Part shown: piece by piece, positions 27,001 through 29,636 of the stretch | Layout: the number at the start of each line of letters is the position of its first letter | Position numbering within the stretch: position 1 is the stretch's first letter | Source of the DNA: Verrucomicrobiota bacterium | GTDB lineage: Bacteria; Verrucomicrobiota; Verrucomicrobiia; Verrucomicrobiales; DEV007 | Length of the DNA: 64,000 nt | Reading direction: 5' to 3' | NCBI GenBank assembly: GCA_020630975.1 | Contig: JAHDID010000015.1 | Coordinates: forward strand, 1 to 64,000 | The notes under the pieces: generated by a model | Seen by the model: the letters and a program-made list of their open reading frames with translations, nothing else | Told to the model about the DNA's origin: nothing | Databases searched by the model: none | Program-made: the position numbers and the translations under genes

Positions 27001-28831
27001 TGATGAAGATATCCCAATTATTATTCCGCACCCGATCTTCGACCCGAGGGTGATTCAGTGTCGTTGAGTTGCTACCATTGCCAAACTCACCACCACTCGT
27101 CACTCCTGCTTCGAAGGCATAGTCATTCTCCAAGTTAGCGTTGTAGCCATCTCCCTCAGCATTATCCACTGCGGTAAAGGAATCCCACGTGAGCACGATA
27201 CTGCCACCTGGAGTATTCGGCGTATCATTAGCGACAAAGGCGTCTAACTGGGCCTGGGTGTAGCCGCCGTCAGGATCAGCGCCATGCGGCTGACCGACAC
27301 GTAGCCCCTCTACGGTAGAGCCATCGCGGTACTGGATTTGAATCGAGTTGGGCACATAGACCAGTCCATCAGGGATCAAGTCGGTTACATTGAGATTCTC
27401 TAGTGTCTCACCCGCTGCGATATCGACATGCAGTGTGTAAGTATTAGGGAAAGAGGGGCCCAGCTGTACCGCTTCTTTAGGACCACTTTTGACCAACTCC
27501 GCCACCTGCGGCACCACACTGCCGGTATCCGCATCGGAGATGATCACCGGATCTTCATCTGGATTATCCAGCGGATCGCAGCCCAGAGCAAAACCACCGA
27601 TCGATGTCACATTCAGCGCATGAGCCTCTCGCTCTGCAGCCGTGCCGTCATAAAACACATTTGCTCCTCTATCCGGATCCAGGCGCGCCTCAAAATCGAC
27701 AATCGAAACCGGCTGCCCAGGAGCATAGCTACCGAAGGGCAGTTGTAGCGTGTAGTAGACATCACCATGCCCAAAAGATGTATCACCGATCAATCCCGTG
27801 GTATCATCGGCCTGCAGACGCAGCTCTGTCAGGGGATGCGAGATCCCTCGATTAAAACCATTTGTGCCCTGCTGGTGGATCGTAGTGACATCCAACGAGG
27901 TATAAGGTGCCACGAAGTAACGATCGCTGGCACCAGCAGCAGTGCCATCTGGCCGGGTGCGCCCAGAGGTGCTGGCCACCTCGAAATATTGGAGACGATT
28001 GGGCAATACATCGCCCGGAGAGTCTGGATCCGGCACATCACCGAATACAGGCGTGAACTCGGTGTCCAGCCCCAGAGCTAGATTCGTCAGCGCCGTGTAC
28101 GAAGCACTGTAGTCGGCGTTGTAGTTCAGATTCGCGGCACTATCAGGATTGGCGGTATCAAACGTAGCGGTAGCAAAGTTGTAGGTGGTGACAGCACCTC
28201 CCGACTGCTCCGTGATCCATGCGTCTGCTATCGACTGCAGTTCAGCCAGAGCGACATTCACATCGAAGACCTGACCCAACGCCTCAATACTCTCACCCAC
28301 TTCCACGCCTTTTAGCACAGCCACATCTGCATCGAAATTAGGCGAGCCATTGCCACCAATCCCTGAATGAGCGAACGTCAAGCCACCATCCATGGTGAAG
28401 TCGATATACGGCGCGTAGCCCGTAGTGCTGCCGGTATTATCAAAGGTGATCGAGAAATCGACATGCTCGCCGATCATTTCCTCATCTGCCCCCCCGGCGA
28501 CACCGTCCACGCCATCGTCAGCCGTATTCGCAGTACCCGGATCTGGTGGCACCGACACACTCTCATTCAGGGCCGCATGAGGCTGACTCATCGTCACTGC
28601 TACCTCTGGCACAGGTGCCTCTCCTGGCGCCGCTGAGAACAATACCCTAGGCTCCAACACCTCCATATGGAGATTTCTCGACTTTTCAGCTCTTAGCTTA
28701 CCCTTACGGCTATCCGATGTCCGTCTCCGACGACTACCCAATCTCTGAATCAGGCTACGGTGGGCACGCATCTTGCTTCTAGAGAAGTACCAGGACTTGA
28801 GCCGTTCAGTTCGACAAGTGTTACAATTCAT
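1..28831 (-). CDS. Giant LEPR-XLL surface protein built from DUF11-like repeats (3' end outside window)
   Basis: This minus-strand frame starts at an ATG at 28831 and has no stop down to base 1, giving at least 9,610 codons and roughly 1 MDa. The N-terminus is basic and carries LEPRVLFSAAP at about residues 59-69, the hallmark of LEPR-XLL proteins, which are large secreted or surface proteins of PVC bacteria. The rest is mostly tandem beta-sandwich modules of the DUF11 type, with recurring phrases such as AGDTVTYGIFVEN, VDVVEPVL and GEEVTYELRLTLEEGTW. It is rich in Asp, Thr and Val, and cysteine is rare in the stretches I translated. LamG, DNRLRE-like and other blocks interrupt it between about 8200 and 22200. 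No clear Shine-Dalgarno precedes the start, and Met21 is an alternative. An adhesive or cell-surface role is inferred; the ligand is unknown. The C-terminal anchor or sorting signal lies outside the window. Confidence 0.93.
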   Translation of the reverse strand, partial: MNCNTCRTERLKSWYFSRSKMRAHRSLIQRLGSRRRRTSDSRKGKLRAEKSRNLHMEVLEPRVLFSAAPGEAPVPEVAVTMSQPHAALNESVSVPPDPGTANTADDGVDGVAGGADEEMIGEHVDFSITFDNTGSTTGYAPYIDFTMDGGLTFAHSGIGGNGSPNFDADVAVLKGVEVGESIEALGQVFDVNVALAELQSIADAWITEQSGGAVTTYNFATATFDTANPDSAANLNYNADYSASYTALTNLALGLDTEFTPVFGDVPDPDSPGDVLPNRLQYFEVASTSGRTRPDGTAAGASDRYFVAPYTSLDVTTIHQQGTNGFNRGISHPLTELRLQADDTTGLIGDTSFGHGDVYYTLQLPFGSYAPGQPVSIVDFEARLDPDRGANVFYDGTAAEREAHALNVTSIGGFALGCDPLDNPDEDPVIISDADTGSVVPQVAELVKSGPKEAVQLGPSFPNTYTLHVDIAAGETLENLNVTDLIPDGLVYVPNSIQIQYRDGSTVEGLRVGQPHGADPDGGYTQAQLDAFVANDTPNTPGGSIVLTWDSFTAVDNAEGDGYNANLENDYAFEAGVTSGGEFGNGSNSTTLNHPRVEDRVRNNNWDIFITYEAYAPEFRADGTPNEGEVFNNAILTATHDGNDVVDNDTYLPTHDDYRLDTDLTSAEVGGAGAGKGVTAIYDENGNAVTREGGQAIPGDIVEFTINFDMSDFLALDNLSIEDLMGDGLEYFTDAGLQINGGSGHNTIEGMSTFQSYIALQSKGVGDDSVILGEFNQSTGQALAVVPFGDPEIFNDLTYNDVTNQWEDADGNAVGNVANFDPATLNADDGSNYMRWVFSQAVSDSHTGDGATTTFALSEPTSTVQVLVNGVAQTAGVSIVGQDVVFDTPPANGAAITFNYRTGVLVTGDTNADGVAEAGLFGGVGGNYRTESDGAELNITSLNGLDVNNDGSADGLDLDNDGELDLYHYFAGGLFDPYNVSDNEVNNEFGVGGAGDDPGLINADSPGGYHRFYNSSTIDANQEVTFGDLVLDVPEVPKFTIVYYAKVQPNFVSEDQGAVDGSDSSVDLTDTLSNYTSVNADQIQTFSGDADADGIHDNLDAEGRPIDGDGNVIAVLPETYGPDGIDIRINGANVGIVPATIDKDIVAINNLSDDPADAVSIFNDENGGGLAVLDQTDALNEGDPDGSIDNPILRTGDTVTYRIKTVLPYASGEDIQINDFLPFPVFNLATDYPQGVQQIADYDGTTNATLPNAFLSQDQNAGGSFIEWAYGPDHRVDTSRIVDADGNPIDTELEFDPDPDLANQGDGDNPNNQAGTVYFDTTNNTITWNFGTWNETDDGNDEAVLEGAVIDIIFTVKVNTEAFADGLFLTNEAQLEFDNTEQITTTDGSFIPVELLGPELNVRKGIVEITPAGTSGPGAAFTGGGVGNGLTADGLNVNDLLAGDGITSAFLHGVDDFDPATDNLDAILNSWASVVDANVFNADAGDIATFGIFVENIGGSDAYDVVLTDSLFDGPLTDNLQRSQTTLVDSDTTDANGGYDLSSLNLQIATGDGQILQGRAESINGSDVVLGTNEASFSAATGTVDVTNGSDTVTGIGTAFTTDFAAGDTIKIGGVNYLVKSITDDTTLVLSDNFSGATASGQAIEVSKADFTLVYTPGTVQNQDGSLLDPATFSAINGASFTIPGDAFLPESLLISLSNTGEVVPVGDPVQPYHATLRDVETRNDEDVLTGYGHIQDHTGLNIGFIDYRTGVVTLGSSLTFDAEGNVSGTAGAVSIPSDYVGFAADDITWTDAALQQDEQSLNGIRNGNIRTQLDHTEVVPNTVELIVGSETGDLPEGISITVRDDGQGNLYAVDPLGDFVPDVIPNTPTDVTIDGTTYPTVGVINYSSGEVDIRLSINWNLDTAFDVTTALGTNDSLINATGTLNAGKVTATDTLNGTVLPGTVLVFSSGNQVLSDAGNGFLVNDRNIPLGSIDYQTGEISFTVEASTATYSVFYDRVGTPVANSANTLTVNDGTLTGPLSADGETIVLTLDSEVIVPGTVNFTDAIHGDVTDDGQGNLLNVDGVVIGTITYAAHDVDGDPATDNTVPAGTIEFSTVETLTLSSTYATANTFQITFNDFAVDGREGILQAGRDYTLGQEYDNGFPTNEDGTNVLVITYDLELADSWQPDEELTNQVALESYSSGDGGGNFIAGERETDIATIEGRDVQIDKVILGSSHETTGVFNQFGEEVADLIGVNLTDLNNTESFSLTEDGIVPGSVDINFPEAINYQFTDSSNRVSTVNVAAAYNIVDDGEGNLINTVTSVGHGGSHLFNGSTSDQGLPVLGSTIWGGAGGHINVVPGTFEVSSGTRDRIADPLTNTVRNVTSYEEVVVDSATGLENAGATATDIPTTEGLILKNVDREIYGIPFGGYGIRNQNTGIISDFNALVPPGSVDGRQGFYDQSISTFYMDRFLAPGSITLEITSAGVSSTLTDVPSLTAGGVAGTGTDFHTGTGVLVDSSNNVVANIDYATGEVVFVEANKPLSDVIASYTSYYATIDYETGEIDRPDTNPNYLTNNAFNGVDDRDPDFTGTFTFSSRFNYGLANISYDRLVGTVDYANGDVTIVQDFNNHVNRNTGETQNFRAEVDYQFTRGVGSDQVANTNNPDRSYDVAVGEEVVYGIVVTIPEGTTEQLVVTDYMPEGLELLDIEIVTEASQSEGLLDSDFSVLATTGDIGISASAPNTLTRATGSFLDDGFAVGQTIDLAGFTNAENGGRYRIEAVTATTITVEQDVLVAEAGDGNQRIDIAYPAFNLVVGDTVYSQRDVQWTHANDELGDNDPFNFPNDHGYAAGADEPYGIFGGQNIQIQFLDGFVNTPDDPQDDTLGDTSDTVDSDQNNTFMLRLVTRVLNGYEYDPSSNGIVRDDSGTSPDLDTTSTVDSPDTEVVATNGTSFDQETGGDPDGNFNGSLMTNTADATYRTGQGQDITLTTDAVNVEIVEPSLNVEKVVLGADFENSFTYTQDGRDYTANEYEVNRDQPVSYQITVSHNDQSTADAYNVSIEDIIMATDFGADSLTLGETLELVSFTIQSSGTSFNGGNPLTLYTSGAFVAPTVDTNSSYNLPELFSYNSDGDVVPFDFAAFQDGWNFDNDGLTSHDLEGTSYGNNGDAQFSLTFAHLPLDEELVITYAVNVTNEAAINNNDNLGDAEQNDVENKVDITWYSLPDRGDTNNAPDGNTDQGSNPEVREYTDSAAATLEIVGPDVDLAIVKGVLSVSPASGTPQTFTQDTTANNDGNTDGVFDDLAFTATVDTSAADVTANLNAAGLPSTVTSAWLHPGQDDVDGDGNAAPNMAWNAQLDRDLLSENGGVDAGDVVTYAIIIENQGTSEAFDVTVSDVLSLINTSGDTSLSSVANINVFRADDPGTSIAFVQSPNPDGDAATDDLQWDFSASDGLTGLLEAGRDREDEALNNTTGSNILVITYEMTIGNNFQALDEVRNDATITSYAATEGGSNEADPLTDSDLSDQAIVEGRTIAVDKQIHDTSLDHTGQVFTAEGVAFTDPALTTLEGAEINVSTLDSFAENAALEVGTVSVNLNGTTYSEIGTGALIQENVTATIGAVDAAAGTIRITNADDIVSGDLVVNDGTSDIALTFDNGTIKDSSGSIVGSYANGADDVTVINLVPGSFAAAVSAEVDREIADINYNDGIITFTENVADAPSVGYTPTVSYTRTFGDAGTTDLTPGETVFYDILVTMPEGVVGNATNGLLITDHLPAGLEVTGLQVITSGADSRLLQSDFGGSTPSIQSVNGDTAINGSDITLTTPIEGQDVVMDFGIVSNPSAVTHDTTNDAFVVRVAARVLNGLTYNPFSNGSDAGASGVADSNGAADSVATNGVALGTETGNPTGNLEGAILTNTASASFVDGQGTTQTLNSGQVNIEVVNPDVVVDKVITSGNLIAPGMSSTYEIRVSHSDRSTGDAFNLTVNDILQHNGLASDVTISGVTVTDSNGTTVTATIDTGTPGEIEVSGFDLAAGEVVTIAYTLTLADTATAAAMSDDNIVAGAAAEQVVFTGVAASAAYTPTLPTAYDLDTNIVITKEYNETFDWTHNTGTNTISFAVPTFVGGESIVIVTQTADGTQTTHPAIAGVADQSDYAFTLPAGETTAQVTIAHPQVRDTDWTYDKDTGAITFTSGFDFDGGEIITADVVSTEADIVNRATATYYNIDDGTNVEVREYQNDDFEGLEVITPDLDVNLVKGVLSVTRADSVDSATTGFTADVTRDSETANLTFGVTPDAAGDIYTITRDAGDFTADYSAGGQITISGTANNDRVYNIVSIDSATQITVQELVTAEGPTSSSLAPADGTVAAAFAVGDTITSDLLHNETSPLDVNSWRDTYDRDLTALNGGVFNGDTVQFGIVVENAGSSEVFEVNLTDQSNLGEIDPGSIQIHLGDGTEVDSANYTVTGALGTGDFAIKFTNFSLAGGNGNTDGTNIAVVTYNVTVRGDSSNAADPAGVESALYTRETNTATVDFYTAEDDSITNFVSEDPDGLLTDVAFVESRGAIAEIDKTVVTSVDSHPHTGSGQHNQPGEDVEIDTIVDVTIPLIDDSFDGDASVINGNFSRARTASAIDPGADGVWTRGAGDWTIAGGALSNVTNANNSDGEAGVALIVDVTSITDTSISELALSFNYTLGDPAEQLFLHAWGVDDTTDGAGLIETGSVGGGGVRNDAIAHVGFRSNGQMPDFTWQGSSPDVLDVYNLFTGTTGVGNPLSTASHGIELTGSAGGPFSTTIDLSSHAFSSLADYDYVLIGFTRNVAGADSAVTIDDVNLSYNTTTGGVTTVAGATDDFFDFAVGETVTYDLEVTLEEGTWNNVVVEDLLPEGFEYVPGSAVISANDAGMTSDSADLAVGQALTPTIDGQKLTFDFGTVDNNTAGAVSGNTDSFTIRLSAVVLDDALNVDGAVRINESTLRALAAVAPSANYTVNDDDDASVDIVEPQLEMRKFVTNENNALSDNSDSSGTYVMPVGDSGDSFRNTIVVDHNQTDATFDRGTGVFSTSADYSLHDSARSASTADAFDLVITDDVADTRLDYAGNLVVTRHNADGSTTVLTAITTGTPGADEYLLREGVDTAAGEGFEIEVPSLGLDQGLVINFDTTLNATITANEVVENIATLAWDSLPEDSDANERSGSDSDDADIQTGNFVDIEKVITGTSLDHTGGDQFNTPGEEPETDGLWNVQVLNVTGTATTTTTGTTPSGPTDITVPNFSFETDLSGWTTAGGAAAVYAPNTTDFPGGADDGTSYVFTETGTNQPGAISLTSESSLATTEANTTYELTVALGHRDFSDAGGRRPDDYRIEILEDGVVVASNTLSNAFENIPAGEWYDLSTSYTATSAGSDVTVRLVHSSDDSTFRQGAFDNVRLTATPTTAQSGTLTFDFDSTADNGAISAGWTDVVGQSYPANQVFGNLSSVGGRGTGGAANGTGGGGQDAAHPNLIMRSPEFTLETGASSISFQIAGGSGVGTASGFATSADAAAFNGGTSGNGTGAVQKAFLRRVGDDSYLIEQGRTSSGISYETIEWNTATLDALIASDPPGTLYTIDWVDTYGHGSNWGFAFIDDVEITGTTFQQESAGGSGSGTTSVSVTAPSSTAIVDRTSSVTDNVVTIPDANNGGTFQATFSPAAGDLDSTTAGVPILEIGGDTNGSGIYLYNGEVYFISKVSGDANVVPSLTNDTDFDTDSSISVKSSFGSLTAGQEYTITAVYDPITGNTLDLVVEPTGGSAVADAFALSNIGVRDNWTGDRSVSAFGAGNLGGSLISTNGDTSSPFHENNLTANQFEGTIGRARFWNDLATVETSTPTGGNSSTTTTNNTTEFNLTSADWQAIWNGTDSGTAEYTGETTETVSYQDTVLNDNPLVYYQLNETSGTTAVNSATTGSTYDATFDTSGGSITVGQASFANGGTAYDFGGGFLEAASALTNSLDEWTVEAWVNYDSAKTSGSNFLSNDQGGWNDDVIIGIGAESGSEGVPGGSVGAIHQGNPGTTRDAAGSALTADEWHHVVITGSTAAGTLTLYVDGVQVAEDTTLANGVTFNGADGFGTANLTIGAARPNSADTGYRPYDGLLDEVAIYGSVLDASVISGHYDAGVATDGGGSSTPTTSGSVSFQEGVSPDGSYVADGTYFRSGSPNANSNGDSDLENIVGWSGSDELRTVLEFDLTYLSDLAGANSITIDSVDLGLTTRGLNQGGTFDMEVYVYPHDLNEGSSTWNNPDGNGQDSTPGGSLGDLVGTVTVASGLADGAGLTLSDSSAFQAAIDAALASGDNALRLILKSSATSAPGGTQFLRLYNEDVGTAANRPSLNIDYTIAGNSTTFDTGSLNVTGDGDSGWTRTGSGGSGANDGSTDGQSFWGTATTEHVGTSDGDELAAGDYTVSFLHAYTAGTHPNTFTVEAFAWDGVTETSLGPASTITLDPGFRVWESGSHTFSIGSDSALLGQDLRLKFTGSGSGDFWGFDSVNVAYEAETSTGAATTSDVTWNVQNRGTSDQESTFNYAGDAADFGGDNAIGSINGGGASNVDTSAPGPFAPTGSEGDHYSVRGDTYIRFEEAGTYTIAFGSADGRNLSLTEAHPGVAPGYSGFTSTGGNIVTSSPTSFEGASEVATSGSATAVGPGASITNATSRDTPGGDRLNVDQTSVTLDAGTYNVGDFNLNVIDHTQGGTITPMLLTGTPGNYTTIWVGDAFDPTTNGVQAVAQDVTFTLSAETTVYSGFFTAGGGSAIIALDVNNSGSGSSTTSHDANGFTAPTGAGATVDGFSHTFGRTYAFDINVSPQVAGDPVFDHSVATFDVQAGDVLFLDAYYFENTGADAGEISIARGSHADFTDSNDFELLSSDALGGAVTLSSTAAPFLDFAADDYVDVTPGEIVTYELRVTVEETNWNNFVVSDTLPAGFSLHDVEILAGDNLRGMTSNGTLLESLDLTAGNGVLTVDADGNFSFDFGDLANVNSGVVDRTTTDVDTFTIRVRALVEEQQLQDGDGNDRVDADGNPVYDSLNGDIAVNTATVTTGNGTDPVSDQASVDVVEPELDIQKTILTGGVVGIGGTADYQITVAHTENSSLGAYDLVIADALTLDAGQTTADAYINDNLVVTLNNQATNLVAGQTYTIVSQGETDFTAFGAADNEVGTTFVAPVSTAAGTVTRLLSDTVSVTNGSTAVSGVGTSFTTDLTAGDTITIDGADYVIQSITDDTNLVLNTAFTGTTSASAEVILGTGLGTADLVVGQSYRIESVGTDYTQFGSVDNLAGTTFTATSVGTGTAGIASIQLTAGADYTDGSNLGTGGDNTINLSGIDLALGQSLTITYGVTVATDISGNDIGIVDTAKDVLNDVTVTYHNVDENDEDNDERRTYGDSDEAELEVTRANIDINVVKTVLGVNSDLGTSQEFTVDSGRDSSAADGSVDDTYNPAGVITSFDLHNDANNADGIGDLTVWNDGLDRDLTTANGGVEAGDTVTYGIIIENTGGDPAYEINVNDAGIVGTFSNVVVRLGDGTTTLTQDTDYTVTATDTGFDITFTDHALAAGRLINETLAGTGNTTYDFTADATGGTVLVNGQAQTLGNEYNVDGSGNVVFTAGNEPAVDAAVQLLGQIDNTAGTNVAVITYDVVVGDDFQALDHRDNVATVDFYTVADNGTGNFALGEDEATSQLSDDAFIEGRTLELNKIILATDYAHTGTDQHNAADPHALGSDTLDAGTDAGIGEIISYGILVTLPEGTTDNLVITDELPSGLEFVDAYVVRSAGDIPSGAGYSAADVATLSGRTTSSFDPAGAAFTGGSRQTFSGDGLTTVFTTAATDLSTAVITVNGTVQTPTIAGNQITFATAPAFGDEIVVTSTLAFSSQPAAGATGDLTFTIDPDADVANLSADSANTFMLVVRAQVQDITANVGVETSSATFTTLTNDANVQFTPGDGSATQTIDSGTTVQVDVVEPVLNIDKAVTPTSVDAGDTVNYTLTITHDGTSTQTAFDLAIADLFDAGEPLVFGGVDTVNVIGATATAVASGNGFTLDIDELALGSTITVTYTATIAEDADVNDLSIDNTATLTWDSHPDEPGDDLEREGTDSDTASVSTGAEISFEKVIVSTHTSEQHNPSGNADTIDGLSDDYVDLKIGEEVTYELRLTLEEGTWDNVVITDTLPTTGAGALEFVSAQVSSNAGAMTKGGVLIEDIAMGSPINGGPLLTQSVDGSTLTFDLGTVINPGDVDDNTANDTDTLIIQVRARVSNVPENVNGVSSTNTATVTTGEGTADITDIAVIDIVEPELTIDKTIPSGDVVRSGGTANYQLEVAHTSDTGSDAFNLNIVDTLTLAGGQTSADAYITNITVSKQVAAVNFEVGQEYTILTVGDTDFTAIGASSNTVGVTFTATAAGVGTGTATQALAVGTDYSDNSNVGPTGTNRLDLSGIHLAMEDRLLINYDVTVPSDLSTNNIGTDNTNSDILNQATLTYTNVENTSNPEIRTYNDDDNEELSVVVASTNVNLVKSVLAVSPASGAPQTFTNHTAHDSNVEATDTVNDDWATILGNIGTTPITSFYLHNDADTTDGLADATVWRNSLDRNLTVDDGGADAGDVVTFGVFVENTGGDPVHELQITDATDLGAISNIQIRLGDGTALTLDTHYTVTPTADGYTIDLIDQALSPGRSVFEDFVGDNATTAFTTTNPIPNSATVLVNGATQTLGVDYTLSGNEITFTVAPATNAEISVRSEVDNLVGDNVAIITYDVTVSNDFGPTDSEVNTATVNFYATSADGTANASLGDDQLSEAAFVEGRTLTLDKILLATDQTYTGDSQHNAADPHALGTDTQDAGTDVGIGEIVTYGLLVSVPEGSVGDLVITDELPSGMEFVDAYLVRSTADITANAGGAYTADTVRDKSALTATSFDVATNPYTGTIPAFTSEPTAGATGNLVFSLSGSDLVTPADNDTANNVFMLVVRAQVLDITANVGVDTAPTTFTTLTNDATVQFTPDGGTPVTIDSGTTVQVDVVEPVLTIEKDVTPTAVDAGDTVNYTLTITHDGTSTQDAFDLAIADLFDAGEPLVFGGIGSVTVTDGTNPIAGATPVASGNGFTLSLDTLALGDTIVVSYTATIATDADVNDLNIDNTATLTWDSHPDEPGDDLEREGTDSDTATVATGAEISFEKVIVSTHTSDQHTAGSDAIGDNDVTTDLDDDHVDLAIGEEVTYELRLTLEEGTWSNVSITDNLPVANNGTLEFVSAQVTANSGGMTIGGDLIETIDINTLMSQSAGGDVLTFGLGTVVNPGNVNDNTQNDTDTLVIQVVARVSNVGANVDGVTATNSATVSTDEAADITDIAVIDIVEPVLEITKVADVDTVLPSGTINYTITVRHTAASTADAFDLAILDDIADLTAGIGGEATITASNIEIRNDNGTTGDTSDDTVVTLSGVDSATVTPGINGGEHELAAQITRLDRGNYAVITYTVELADDPALINRTTADTDLTNDINNNVSLSWNSTEDPNSDTRTGTDSADDTVDVVGPDIDINLVKSVLAVSPASGGPQTFTADADNSTGDSDAVWATRFAGLAGSPLTSSELHNGQTADLTDWNVAYDRDLTAVNDGGVDAGDTVTYGIFVENAGSATAYEL
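281..3325 (-). repeat. Super-repeat unit A of the giant protein (about 3.05 kb)
   Basis: The unit runs from one NLVKSVLAVSPASG phrase (coding bases near 3326) to the next (near 281). It holds about five DUF11-like modules in the same order as unit B. Landmarks recur with small indels: the tract at 868 matches 4021 (offset 3153) and the tract at 1371 matches 4533 (offset 3162). The peptide phrase NTATLTWDSHPDEPGDD occurs in both units. Confidence 0.8.
3326..6640 (-). repeat. Super-repeat unit B of the giant protein (about 3.3 kb)
   Basis: This is the neighbour of unit A with the same module order. It begins at a VVKTVLGVNS phrase near 6640 and ends at the NLVKSVLAVSPASG phrase near 3326. It is slightly longer than unit A because of an extra segment near 5300-5460. 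Related but more diverged units begin near 24620, 19090 and 16150. Confidence 0.78.
8180..13255 (-). other. Approx. 1,690-residue nested insertion with LamG, DNRLRE-like and lectin-like modules
   Basis: Translated on the minus strand, the DUF11-like module breaks off after VDIEKVITGTSLDHTGG (near 13260) and resumes at PGEIVTYELRVTVEE (near 8140). Between them lie, in order: a CBM-like block starting VPNFSFETDLSGW; another beta block; a LamG/concanavalin-like domain at about 11190-10510 (NDNPLVYYQLNETSG, then WTVEAWVNY, then DEWHHVVITG); a DNRLRE-like block at about 10450-9800 (YFRSGSPNANSNGD, TVLEFDLTYL); and further beta-rich segments. LamG and DNRLRE are known sugar- or surface-binding folds. 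The boundaries are approximate. Confidence 0.7.
14350..15155 (-). other. Approx. 265-residue lectin-like insertion in a DUF11-like module
   Basis: The host module breaks after VDSHPHTGSGQHNQPGED (near 15150) and resumes at VGETVTYDLEVTLEEGTW (near 14340). The insert (SFDGDASVINGNFSRA onward to FTRNVAGADSAVTIDDV) is Gly/Ser/Asp-rich and looks like a jelly-roll sugar-binding domain, but I cannot name the family. Confidence 0.6.
17690..18275 (-). other. Approx. 195-residue insertion in a DUF11-like module
   Basis: The host module breaks after VDKQIHDTSLDHTGQVF (near 18250) and resumes at PGETVFYDILVTMPEG (near 17680). The inserted segment has no family I recognise. It occupies the same position in the module as the other inserts. 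Confidence 0.5.
20885..22188 (-). other. Approx. 430-residue insertion in a DUF11-like module
   Basis: The host module breaks after KVILGSSHETTGVFNQFG (near 22180) and resumes at VAVGEEVVYGIVVTIPEG (near 20870). The insert contains short internal phrases that recur in this half of the protein, such as GTVDYANGDV, IDYATGEVVF and IDYETGEID, which suggests several small repeated beta hairpins. No named family was recognised. Confidence 0.5.
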
Positions 28832-29636
28832 AAGAAGGAAAGGATTTCGTTTGTGGAAAATATTCTATTTCGATTCGTCTCATCGACGAAATGACGCCTA
28901 AACAACCGAAACCATTAATCATTCTAGTGATTAAAAATCGCTTCGTCTGGGCAATCACTAACAAGAACGCACCGTTTACCAATCAGTGCAATACAGGCCG
29001 TTATCCTCATTTTATAGGATACAAAGAGGATCTGCTAAGCGTTAAAAATCCCCCTTTTCAGCCGTCAGAACTCGTCGCACGGAAGGTTACAAACCCTGGC
29101 TCTAGCCCTAAAACTCTGAAATAACGTAAAAGCGGTTCATTGAAACAAATCCGACGATTAATGTCCCGCAAAAACGATATTTTTTTTGCTTTTGTTAGGC
29201 GTTAATGCGGTTCTGTTGAAATCCTCTCTCTGTTAATCAGTTCTGAAAGGCCATTGAAGAGTTTTTCAATCAATTGTACCCTATTGAGAAATTTCTGTAC
29301 CCTATTTAGTCTCTAAAACCAGACGATGTCGCTCCGATCACTAAAGTCATATTAGCTCAACCCTAGCATCTCGGTAGTCTCATCATCTGATTCGTCTTTA
29401 TCGAGCCCAGACTTCCCATTTCAAAAAGCAATACGGTCTAGACTGGGCGACAATTAAACGAATCATATAATCATAATAAAAATTATAATTAAATAACATC
29501 AATAGTTTTTTGGCGAAAACACGGGAGCTGTTATCAATTCACTCAGGCTTTCTACGACGACTTGTCGCTGATTATGCCACTCTACCATCTGATTCCAAGA
29601 GACTTGACTGCTCTGTTACCGCCAAAATAAACGACC
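28832..29636. other. AT-rich 0.8 kb gene-free gap upstream of the giant gene
   Basis: No convincing gene was found on either strand. Composition is clearly more AT-rich than the flanks, with an almost pure A/T run near 29460-29510. Both the promoter of the giant gene and any terminator for the gene ending at 29637 should lie here, but I could not fix a -35/-10 pair. The double TGTACCCTATT motif (29274-29308) is also inside. A 77-codon ORF at 28891-29124 (+) has no coding signature. Confidence 0.6.
29274..29307 (+). repeat. Left double motif: TGTACCCTATT twice, 21 bp apart
   Basis: TTGTACCCTATT begins at 29274 and TGTACCCTATT recurs starting at 29296; the two GTACCCTATT cores are exactly 21 bp apart. 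The same arrangement, inverted, occurs at 55826-55859 with the same 21 bp period. Paired motifs with an outermost TG are known at the ends of some insertion sequences such as the IS21 family, but no transposase is present here. Confidence 0.75.

Noticed and set aside
147-28636. Many plus-strand ORFs of 60-180 codons across the first 28 kb
   Set aside because: They lie antisense to the continuous minus-strand giant frame, show low-complexity Ser/Val/Thr or Arg/His/Asp-rich translations, and repeat with the period of the DNA repeats. They are shadows.
28891-29124. 77-codon plus-strand ORF in the gap upstream of the giant gene
   Set aside because: The translation has no recognisable domain, there is no ribosome-binding site, and it sits in AT-rich non-coding sequence.
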